Shown in pieces: positions 24,709-32,431 of a stretch of DNA of 35,011 bases. The DNA is from Armatimonadota bacterium (GTDB lineage Bacteria; Armatimonadota; DTGP01; JAKQQT01). Position numbers and translations under genes: made by a program. The notes beneath the pieces are model-generated. The model was not told where the DNA came from. It was given only the letters and a program-made list of their open reading frames with translations, and made no database searches. Location: contig JAKQQT010000212.1 in the NCBI GenBank assembly GCA_029564025.1, positions 1 to 35,011 of the forward strand, given 5' to 3'. Every line of letters starts with the position of its first letter. The first letter of the stretch is position 1.

Positions 24709-25783
24709 CGTGCTTCCTCAGAATCTCCACAACCTCACGAACCGGAATCTGTTCCACGGTCGTTTCGTCCCGTCCGGTCACCGTTTCGGCGCAGAACATG
24801 GAATCGTACACGCTTTCTTCCACGGCTTCCACGGTCGCCAGAAAGAATGGGTTGAGCGCGCTGTCCGGCAGGCACCGGTCCGGATTCGTTCCCTCCACGC
24901 CGGCCCTGTTCGTGCTCAAGGCTATCGCGTAATCCCCGCTTCCATGCCCCATCACACTTCCTGCGCGGGCCAATCCGAGCGGACAGCGGCGGGCGATGCG
25001 TCCCAACTGCCGGGAGGACAGTGGCGCGTCCGTGGCCACGACCATCATGCACGATCCGTCGCCGAACGAGGGCAGAAACCGGGAGAAACTCGTCTTGCCA
25101 AGCAAGGCGCCGACCGGCACGCCCATGATGGTCAGGGCTCCGCCGAAGTTGGTCTGCAGAATTGCTCCGACTGTATAGCCCTTGCCATCGACGCAAACGA
25201 TGCGCGAAGCGGAGCCGATACCGCCCTTCCACGCGAAGGCGCACGTGCCGGTTCCCGCGCCAACCGCGCCCAACTCAAAATCGGCGGTTCGGTATTCCCA
25301 GGCTCTCGTCACATCGTCCGGCCGGATAACGATATCGTGGATGTCGTTCAGCACACCGTCGCACGTCTCGCCAACCACGGCGTTCACCGTCACCCTGGAC
25401 GGTATTTTGGGAGTGTTCCGAATCACCAGTTCGACGAGACCTTGCAGAACCGGCCCGACCGCCAGCGTGTTCGTCAGCGCGATCGGTGTTTCCAGCGTAC
25501 CCAGTTCGTCAATCTGCGTCGTCCCGGCTATCTTGCCAAAGCCGTTGCCCACGGCCACAGCCGCCGGCAGTTTGTTGTGGAACAGGTCATCCACGCCCGG
25601 ATCGATCACCGTCACGCCGGTCCGTATGCAGTCGCCTTCCCGCAGGGTGAGGTGGCCGACCGTCACACCCGGCACATCGCTGATGCGGTTCAGCGCCCCC
25701 ACCGGCAGAAATCCCGGCGTGAAACCGTAATCCCGAATTCTCTTCTCGGTGCCTTTGTGTCTTTGTGGTAAAATGTCCGGCAA
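24692..25783 (-). CDS. P1 family (DmpA/S58) aminopeptidase
   Basis: RIRDYGFTPGFLPVGALNRISDVPGVTVGHLTL; AVGNGFGKIAGTTQIDELGTLETPIALTNTLAVG; VVATDAPLSSRQLGRIARR. TTG start; N-terminus partly encoded by the CACAGAG repeat. Confidence 0.9.
   Translation of the reverse strand: MPDILPQRHKGTEKRIRDYGFTPGFLPVGALNRISDVPGVTVGHLTLREGDCIRTGVTVIDPGVDDLFHNKLPAAVAVGNGFGKIAGTTQIDELGTLETPIALTNTLAVGPVLQGLVELVIRNTPKIPSRVTVNAVVGETCDGVLNDIHDIVIRPDDVTRAWEYRTADFELGAVGAGTGTCAFAWKGGIGSASRIVCVDGKGYTVGAILQTNFGGALTIMGVPVGALLGKTSFSRFLPSFGDGSCMMVVATDAPLSSRQLGRIARRCPLGLARAGSVMGHGSGDYAIALSTNRAGVEGTNPDRCLPDSALNPFFLATVEAVEESVYDSMFCAETVTGRDETTVEQIPVREVVEILRKHVVVIP
25737..25769 (-). repeat. CACAGAG-type repeat, translated as part of the DmpA N-terminus
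   Basis: Minus strand ACCACAAAGACACAAAGGCACCGAGAAGAGAAT aligns to 23182 ACCACAGAGACACAGAGGCACAGAGAAAAAGAGAAT. Confidence 0.8.
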
Positions 25784-25784
25784 T

Positions 25785-25807
25785 TCCTAATCCTTCATCC
25801 TTAATCC
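25785..25807. repeat. Degenerate CCTNAAT heptamer array filling the MFS-DmpA gap
   Basis: TCCTAATCCTTCATCCTTAATCC. Confidence 0.6.
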
Positions 25808-25808
25808 A

Positions 25809-27059
25809 CTAGATCTCCCGAACGTGCTTCATCCTCAGCATAACCCACAACGTCGCGGTGCCGGCGATGGCGGCGCCAACCGTAAGGGCAATCGGCGCGC
25901 CCCAGCGCTGGGCTGACCACCCCATAAGGATCGATCCGATCGGCGTGAGGCCCATCGAAACGAAAACGAACACGCCCATCAACCGTCCGCGCATGTGGTC
26001 CGGCACCAGCAACTGCATCGAGGTGTTCGCCGAGGTCATAAAGCCCACCATCGACGCGCCGCACCCCATGAGAGCGATCAGGCTGACCGGCAGTCGGCTG
26101 GATGTGGCGAATATGGCGACGCTGATGGCCAGCACAATCTGCGAGTAAAGCATCTTGCGCCCCCACCCGCCCTCGGTCCGGTCCACGGCCTGCATCAGCG
26201 CCGCCATCAGGGCGCCGACACCGATGGCGGTCAGCAGATACGACTGGGTACGCGCGTCTCCATTCAGGATATCCTTGGCATACACGGGAAGCATGGTGAA
26301 GTACGGGAGGGCGAAAACGGTGACGCCGGCCGCCATGCCGACGATTGCTTTCAACGCCGGCCTGCGGCGCAGGTATCGCATACCGAGGACGAAATTCATA
26401 TACGCGTTCGTGCGCGATGCCTTTGGTGACGGCGGCCTGATGCCCAACTGCATCAGCGAGTACAGGCCGAATCCCAGCATCAGCGCGTTGATGCCGAAAC
26501 ACCAGGAGGGCCCGACGAAATCATACAGCATCCCGCCGGCCAGTCCACCCACGATGCGCCCCATATTGAACTGCATCGAGTTCAGGGCGATGGCGTTCAT
26601 CAGGTCTTCCTCGCCCACGAACTCCACGGTCAACGACTGCCATGCCGGACTTTGGAACGCCTGCGCAAGTCCGTCAATCAGCGCCAGAATGACCATATAC
26701 TCGAATCGGATATGCCCGGTGGCGATGAGCAGGGCCATCACGATGTTGGTAACCAGGAAGGTCGACTGCGTCATCGCCATCAACGGTTTGCGGTGGACCC
26801 GGTCCACAATCACCCCGGTGAACGGCACCAGGAACATAGTGGGGAGCGTGCTGGCGAAGGCGATGGTTCCAAGCAACAACTTGCTACCGGTCAGTTCGTA
26901 AACCAGGTAGCCGCGCGCGATGCCGGCCAGCCAACCGCCGATGTTGGCCAGGAATGCGCCGGTGAAAAACCACCGGTAGTTGCGGTGCCGGAATGCGCGA
27001 ACCGCCTGCCACGAAGCAACTCGGTCGGCTGTTGTAATGGATGCAAACATACCTACCAT
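25809..27059 (-). CDS. MFS transporter (EntS/MFS_3-like)
   Basis: FRHRNYRWFFTGAFLANIGGWLAGIARGYLVYELTGS; PFTGVIVDRVHRKPLM; LVPDHMRGRLMGVFVFVSMGLTPIGSILMG. Confidence 0.88.
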   Translation of the reverse strand: MVGMFASITTADRVASWQAVRAFRHRNYRWFFTGAFLANIGGWLAGIARGYLVYELTGSKLLLGTIAFASTLPTMFLVPFTGVIVDRVHRKPLMAMTQSTFLVTNIVMALLIATGHIRFEYMVILALIDGLAQAFQSPAWQSLTVEFVGEEDLMNAIALNSMQFNMGRIVGGLAGGMLYDFVGPSWCFGINALMLGFGLYSLMQLGIRPPSPKASRTNAYMNFVLGMRYLRRRPALKAIVGMAAGVTVFALPYFTMLPVYAKDILNGDARTQSYLLTAIGVGALMAALMQAVDRTEGGWGRKMLYSQIVLAISVAIFATSSRLPVSLIALMGCGASMVGFMTSANTSMQLLVPDHMRGRLMGVFVFVSMGLTPIGSILMGWSAQRWGAPIALTVGAAIAGTATLWVMLRMKHVREI

Positions 27060-27087
27060 TAACTATAACGAAGGTCCGACTCGCGGC

Positions 27088-27143
27088 AGGGGCACGTTGC
27101 ACGTGCCCTGCCTCTGTGTCTCTGTGCCTCTGTGGTTAAAAAG
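27088..27143. repeat. Composite repeat: CAGGGGCACGTTGCACGTGCCCTG hairpin plus CTCTGTG-type repeat overlapping the queG start
   Basis: GGCACGT-TGC-ACGTGCC palindrome followed by CCTCTGTGTCTCTGTGCCTCTGTGGTTAAAAAG. Confidence 0.85.
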
Positions 27144-28127
27144 TTGAAAGACTCTATCCGACAACATGCCTTGAGCCTTGGTTTTGCCAGGGCCGGTTTC
27201 GCCCCTTTGGACGAGGCGGAGCACGCCGACGCTTTCCGGCGCTGGCTCGCCAACGGACACTATGCCGACATGGCGTGGATGGCACACGATCCCGAAACGC
27301 GCGTGAATCCCTCCGCGTACGTTCCCCTGGCGCGGACCGCCGTCGTGACAGCCTGGCCGTACGGCGCTCCTTCGACGGTTGATAGTCCGTCGGTGGCGGC
27401 CTATGCTGTCGGGCTGGATTACCACGATGTCCTGCGCGAAAAACTGAACGATCTGCTGGCATTCGTCCGCCGGATTTCATCGCCCAACACCCGAGGGTGG
27501 GTGTGCGTGGATACGTCGCCGGTCCTCGAACGGGACTTGGCCATGCGCGCCGGCATCGGCTGGATCGGAAAGAACACCTGCCTCATCGTCCCAGGCGCCG
27601 GTTCGTGGTTCCTGCTGGGCGTGCTGTTTCTCGACCTGGAACAGGAACCCGATTCTCCCTCTCCGTCGCCCGGGCACTGCGGAACCTGCACCCGGTGTCT
27701 CGATGCCTGCCCGACGCGCGCGTTTCCGGTACCTTACGTCCTGGACGCGCGCAAGTGTATTTCCTACCTGACGATCGAGAACAAGGGCGAAATTCCGGAG
27801 GAACTGCGGACTGATCTCGGTCTGAATGTCTTCGGGTGCGACGTCTGCCAGGCGGTCTGCCCGCACAACACGAAGGTAAGCATTCGGGTCGACAACTCCA
27901 TTGATCCGCTGGAACTGCTGGAAATGGACGAAGCAACTTTTCGCCGGCGGTTTCGCGGCACCCCATTTTTCCGCACCAAGCGCCGCGGCATGATCCGCAA
28001 CGCCTGCGTCGCGTTGGGAAACAGCGGGAATCCGGAAGCCGTTCCCGCGCTGAAACGCCTGCTATCCGACCACGATCCCATCATCCGGGAGCACGCGCAA
28101 TGGGCGTTGGAACGCATCGACCGATAA
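27132..28127 (+). CDS. queG: Epoxyqueuosine reductase QueG
   Basis: LKDSIRQHALSLGFARAGFAPL; YHDVLREKL; GWIGKNTCLIVPGAGSWFLLG; two 4Fe-4S motifs CGTCTRCLDACP and CDVCQAVCPHN; C-terminal HEAT-like region. GTG start lies in the repeat. Confidence 0.93.
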   Translation: MVKKLKDSIRQHALSLGFARAGFAPLDEAEHADAFRRWLANGHYADMAWMAHDPETRVNPSAYVPLARTAVVTAWPYGAPSTVDSPSVAAYAVGLDYHDVLREKLNDLLAFVRRISSPNTRGWVCVDTSPVLERDLAMRAGIGWIGKNTCLIVPGAGSWFLLGVLFLDLEQEPDSPSPSPGHCGTCTRCLDACPTRAFPVPYVLDARKCISYLTIENKGEIPEELRTDLGLNVFGCDVCQAVCPHNTKVSIRVDNSIDPLELLEMDEATFRRRFRGTPFFRTKRRGMIRNACVALGNSGNPEAVPALKRLLSDHDPIIREHAQWALERIDR

Positions 28128-28148
28128 CTCCAACATCCCGAGGTTGCA

Positions 28149-28234
28149 CCCTGGGCTATGGTTGGGTTGCCCCTTTGGGGCAATCGGAAGCGCCAAAGGC
28201 GCGCCCCAACCGTAACCCAAGGCAACGCCCTGGG
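28149..28234. repeat. Large imperfect inverted repeat with two internal hairpins
   Basis: CCCTGGGCTATGGTTGGG ... CCCAACCGTAACCCAAGG plus internal GCCCCTTTGGGGC and GCGCCAAAGGCGC, between queG and the M16 gene. Confidence 0.8.
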
Positions 28235-28328
28235 AACTCGCCCACCCGCGCGTTGTTCTTCATCTGGTTGCCATAATACCATGCCGCTGAATGTGTGCGG
28301 CTCAACAACTACGAACAGGAAATTGCCT

Positions 28329-29696
28329 ATGAAACCATTCACCACTGCCCGGCGGGCATTGGCGGCGTTGCTTGTCGCCGTCATCCCGGTTCTGGCTCTC
28401 GCGGCGCCGAAAACGGCCACGCCGAAGGTCAACTTCACGAAATACAAACTTAAGAACGGTCTGACGGTTCTTTATTCGCGCGACGTTAGCGCTCCGGTGG
28501 TCAGCGTCGCCGTCACCTACAACGTTGGTTCCTTTGTTGAGCCTGTGGGACGCACCGGCTTCGCCCACCTGTTCGAGCACATGATGTTCCAGGGCTCGGC
28601 CAACGTCGGCAAGGGCGAGTACATGGGCATCATCCAGGACATCGGCGGCTCGCTGAACGGGACAACGGGGCAGGATCGCACCAACTATTTTTCCACCGTG
28701 CCGGCCAACCAGTTGGAACTGCCGCTGTTTCTGGAAGCCGACCGGATGGCGACACTGGATGTCTCCCAGGTGAACCTCGACAACCAGCGTGCCGTGGTGC
28801 AGGAAGAGCGCCGGCAGAGTTACGACAACCGGCCGTATGGACAGGTATTCGAAACCCTGTTGAAGAACACAAGCTCCATCCAGCCCTACACCCACGCTCC
28901 GATCGGTTCGATGGAAGACCTGAACAAGGCCACCCTCCAGGACGTGCAGACCTTCTTCGCCAACTGGTATGGTCCGAGCAACGCGGTGCTTTCCGTGGTG
29001 GGAGACTTCGAGGAAGCGAAGCTGAAGGCGCTCATCGACAAGCATTTCGGCCCGATTCCGGCGCGGTCCGTGCCCCCGTTGCCGTCGCTGAAGGAACCGT
29101 TCCAGAAGGAAGAGAAGCGGGTCGCTCTGAAGGATCCGCTGGCTCCACTGCCATCTTACACGGCCGCCTGGCAGATTCCGCACAACAATCACAAGGACAT
29201 CCCTGCGCTGGATATGCTGTGCACCGTCCTTTCCGGCGGGAAGTCCACACGCCTCTACCAGTCGCTGGTGGAGGAACAGCAGGTGGCGACCTCCGCGATG
29301 GTGGGCGTGATGCCGCGCCGCGGTATGGGGCTTCTGCTTGCGATGATGTCGTTCGCGCCCGGCCAGTCCGTTGAGAAAGCCGAGCAGGCGCTGGAAGCCG
29401 AAGTTGAACGCGTAAAAACCTCCGGCGTCACAGATGCCGAGATGGAAACTGCCCGCCGGCAGGCCCGACAGGCCCAGATCCGCGGTCTTCGGACCGTGGA
29501 AGACCGGGCCACCAACCTGGGCGAATACGCCGTGGTGTTCGGCAATCCGAACCGCATCAACACCTATCTGCCCGACCTTTACAAGGTAACCCCCGCCGAT
29601 GTACAGCGCGTGGCGAAGGAGTACCTGGTCAAGAACAGGCGAACGGTCGTCATCACCGAACCGGCTCCGTCGCCAACCACGGAGGAGAAGTCCTGA
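28329..29696 (+). CDS. M16 family zinc peptidase, catalytic type (HxxEH)
   Basis: TGFAHLFEHMMFQGSANVGKGEY HxxEH motif; signal peptide MKPFTTARRALAALLVAVIPVLALAAPK; PYTHAPIGSMEDLNKATLQDVQTFFANWYGPSNA. Confidence 0.92.
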   Translation: MKPFTTARRALAALLVAVIPVLALAAPKTATPKVNFTKYKLKNGLTVLYSRDVSAPVVSVAVTYNVGSFVEPVGRTGFAHLFEHMMFQGSANVGKGEYMGIIQDIGGSLNGTTGQDRTNYFSTVPANQLELPLFLEADRMATLDVSQVNLDNQRAVVQEERRQSYDNRPYGQVFETLLKNTSSIQPYTHAPIGSMEDLNKATLQDVQTFFANWYGPSNAVLSVVGDFEEAKLKALIDKHFGPIPARSVPPLPSLKEPFQKEEKRVALKDPLAPLPSYTAAWQIPHNNHKDIPALDMLCTVLSGGKSTRLYQSLVEEQQVATSAMVGVMPRRGMGLLLAMMSFAPGQSVEKAEQALEAEVERVKTSGVTDAEMETARRQARQAQIRGLRTVEDRATNLGEYAVVFGNPNRINTYLPDLYKVTPADVQRVAKEYLVKNRRTVVITEPAPSPTTEEKS

Positions 29697-31162
29697 TGAA
29701 AACCACCACACGAAACCTGATCCTCCTGGCGGCCGGGGCATTCCTGCTTCCGGTTCCATCCCGGGCACAGGACGCGGCCCAGATGGTGCCGCCCAAGTCC
29801 GCCATGGAGCGGAAAAACCGCGCCCCGGTGGCGAAAGAAACCTTGCGCGTCCGGTTCCCGAAACCGCAGGAGTTCACCCTGCCGAACGGCATGAAGGTGA
29901 TGATTCTGGAGGACCACAAACTGCCCACCGTGTCGATGTCCATGCGCATCGCGGCCGGGTCGTTCTTTGAACCGGCGGAGAAGCAGGGCTTGGCGTCGAT
30001 GGTCGCCTCCATGCTCAGCGAAGGCACCACGTCGCGAACGTCCCAGAAACTGGCCGCTGAAGTGGACAGCCTCGGCGCGGACCTGAACGCCTCGGCGGAC
30101 CAGGGAGGCGAGTTCGCCGTGATCGGCGCGGGCGGATTCGCGGAGGACTTCAACACACTCGTTACCCTGATGGCGGACATCGCGCGCAATCCGGTGTTCC
30201 CGGAAGACCAGTTCGCGAAAATCAAGGTTCAAACTTCCGCCGGTCTGACGCAGGCCGCCAGGAATCCCCGCTCACTGACCCGGTGGCTGGCCCTGCAAAG
30301 TGTGTACGGCGATTCGGCGCCTGCGCGGGTGATGCCCACCCCGGAACACGTAGATGCCCTGACGCGGCAGGACCTGGTGGCTTTCCACGAAACGTATTAC
30401 CGGCCGGACCGCGTGATCCTCGGCATCAGCGGTGACGTGAATCCCGATGAAGCTCTCAAGACCATCCGCGACGCCTTCGGAACGTGGCAGAAGGGCTCCG
30501 CGCCTCTTCGGGCCGAACTTCCCGAATACAAGCGGAACACCGAAACCCGCTCACTGGTGCTTGACCGCCCGGGTTCGGTGCAAACCATCCTCCGCATCGG
30601 CAACCTCGGGCTCAACCGGAAGAATCCGGACTACTTCCCGGCCTTCGTGATGAACTTCATACTCGGCGGCACAGGAAGCAGTCGCCTGGAATTCAACCTG
30701 CGCGAGATGAACAGCCTGACCTACGTCGCCCGCTCCCTGTTCAGCGCGCCGCGCTATCCGGGCTACATCGGCGCGACCACCGAGGTACGCAACGCCGTGA
30801 CCGCCAAGGCCGTGGAGGAGATCTTCAACGAGTTCAAGCGGATGCAGACCGAGCCCGTCTCCGATGAGGAACTGAACAACACGAAGCGCTCGCTGGTCGG
30901 CTCCTTCGCGCTGGAACTGGAATCACCGGAATCCCTGCTGTCCTACGCCATGATGGTGGAGGAACAGGGCCTTCCAAAGGACTACTGGGACCGGTATCCG
31001 GAGCACATCGAAGCTGTGACGCAGACCCAAATTATGGAAGTCGCCAGAAAGTACCTGGGCGACAAGGGATATCAGATCGTGGCTGTCGGCGAACGCGCCT
31101 CCATAGAACCGGCGCTGAAGCCGTACGGGGAGATAACTTTCGTACCCGATCCTTCAAAGTAA
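29696..31162 (+). CDS. M16 family peptidase-like protein lacking HxxEH (putative non-catalytic partner)
   Basis: EFTLPNGMKVMILEDHKLPTVSMSMRIAAGSFFEPAEKQGLASMVASMLSEGT: HxxEH position replaced by ASMVAS. TGATG overlap with upstream gene. Confidence 0.9.
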   Translation: MKTTTRNLILLAAGAFLLPVPSRAQDAAQMVPPKSAMERKNRAPVAKETLRVRFPKPQEFTLPNGMKVMILEDHKLPTVSMSMRIAAGSFFEPAEKQGLASMVASMLSEGTTSRTSQKLAAEVDSLGADLNASADQGGEFAVIGAGGFAEDFNTLVTLMADIARNPVFPEDQFAKIKVQTSAGLTQAARNPRSLTRWLALQSVYGDSAPARVMPTPEHVDALTRQDLVAFHETYYRPDRVILGISGDVNPDEALKTIRDAFGTWQKGSAPLRAELPEYKRNTETRSLVLDRPGSVQTILRIGNLGLNRKNPDYFPAFVMNFILGGTGSSRLEFNLREMNSLTYVARSLFSAPRYPGYIGATTEVRNAVTAKAVEEIFNEFKRMQTEPVSDEELNNTKRSLVGSFALELESPESLLSYAMMVEEQGLPKDYWDRYPEHIEAVTQTQIMEVARKYLGDKGYQIVAVGERASIEPALKPYGEITFVPDPSK

Positions 31163-31164
31163 GT

Positions 31165-32388
31165 TCAGCGGCGTGAGAGACCCCATCGGGCGGCGGCGCG
31201 GCCTGCAACCGCGCCGCCGCTCCACGCCCACTGAAAGTTGTAGCCGCCCAGTTCCCCGTCCACGTTCAACACCTCCCCCGCGAAAAACAGGCCCGGAACG
31301 ATGCGTGACATCATTGTAGCCGGATCCACCTCATCGAGCCGCACGCCGCCTGCCGTGACCTCGGCGGTCCGGTAGCCGGCAGGTGTCAACGGCGGTAACA
31401 CCAGGTCGGCGCAGGCGGACCACAACCGCTGGCATGCGTTCCGGCTGAGCGCGCGCGAGACTGTATCGGCTTCCACTCCGGCGTACCGGCACACCCACTG
31501 CGCCACCCGCCTCGGCAAAACCTCGGATAGCGCATTGACCCCCGACCGCCTCCCCGCGAAGGCCTTTCGTAAAGAGGACAGATCACCAAACTCCCTCTCC
31601 GGTAGAATCCGAAGGGACATCGTGAAATCGCGCCTTTCGATCTGCGCGCGCGCCGCGTGCCGGCTGATATTCAAAGCGCATGGGCCGGAGTAGCCCTCGT
31701 GCGTGAAGAGAAGACTGCCCCGGCTTTGCGCGATCGTCTTTGCGCCTTCGCGCAGAGTGAGAACCGCCGGCAAGGAAATGCCGGAGAGTTCCGCGTGTAT
31801 CGGAGGATCGGCAATCAGAGGCGTCAGCGCCGGAGTGGTGGCGACCATCGTGTGCCCCAGGCGCGAAGCCAGTACGTACCCCGCGCCCGTGCTTCCGGAC
31901 TTCGGCAAGGCAAGTCCGCCGCAACATATGATGACCGAGCGTGCCGGGAACTCACCGGACTTCGTAACAATCTGGAAGGGATTTCCGGGGCGGATGCCGG
32001 TCACATTCTGTCCTGTCAGGAGGCGCACTCCAGCCGACTCGGCGCCGCGTTGCAGGGCATCCAGCACGGTTCGAGACGAGTTGGTTTTGGGGAACATCCG
32101 CCCGTCCGCTTCCGCAAGCAGAGGCACGCCGAGGTCGCTGAACCAACGGACGGTGTCGGCCAACGGAAAGGCGTCCAGCACCCGAGCCACAAACTCGCGC
32201 GCGCCGGAGTTGAAACGCTCCGCGCTCATATTCGCGTTTGTTACGTTGCACCGCCCGCCGCCGGAGACCAGTATCTTCGCGCCCGGCTTCACCTGGGAAT
32301 CGAGAACCAACGTATCCGCGCCGGACCGCCCCGCCCATATCGCCGATGCCAGGCCCGCCGCTCCCGCCCCAATCACCACAACGTCCAT
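31165..32388 (-). CDS. HI0933/YhiN-type NAD(P)/FAD-dependent flavoprotein
   Basis: DVVVIGAGAAGLASAIWAGRSGADTLVLDSQVKPGAKILVSGGGRCNVTNAN; C-terminal GLFFAGEVLNVDGELGGYNFQWAWSGG. Confidence 0.92.
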   Translation of the reverse strand: MDVVVIGAGAAGLASAIWAGRSGADTLVLDSQVKPGAKILVSGGGRCNVTNANMSAERFNSGAREFVARVLDAFPLADTVRWFSDLGVPLLAEADGRMFPKTNSSRTVLDALQRGAESAGVRLLTGQNVTGIRPGNPFQIVTKSGEFPARSVIICCGGLALPKSGSTGAGYVLASRLGHTMVATTPALTPLIADPPIHAELSGISLPAVLTLREGAKTIAQSRGSLLFTHEGYSGPCALNISRHAARAQIERRDFTMSLRILPEREFGDLSSLRKAFAGRRSGVNALSEVLPRRVAQWVCRYAGVEADTVSRALSRNACQRLWSACADLVLPPLTPAGYRTAEVTAGGVRLDEVDPATMMSRIVPGLFFAGEVLNVDGELGGYNFQWAWSGGAVAGRAAARWGLSRR

Positions 32389-32400
32389 ACACGTATGATA

Positions 32401-32428
32401 GGTTTCAGGATTCAGCCTTCAGAAGGCT
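32401..32428. repeat. TTCAGGA heptamer pair plus 15-bp palindrome AGCCTTCAGAAGGCT in a 43-bp divergent gap
   Basis: GGTTTCAGGATTCAGCCTTCAGAAGGCT. Confidence 0.7.
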
Positions 32429-32431
32429 ACC

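Noticed and set aside
28302-29768. 488-aa minus-strand ORF
   Set aside because: Antisense of the catalytic M16 peptidase gene.
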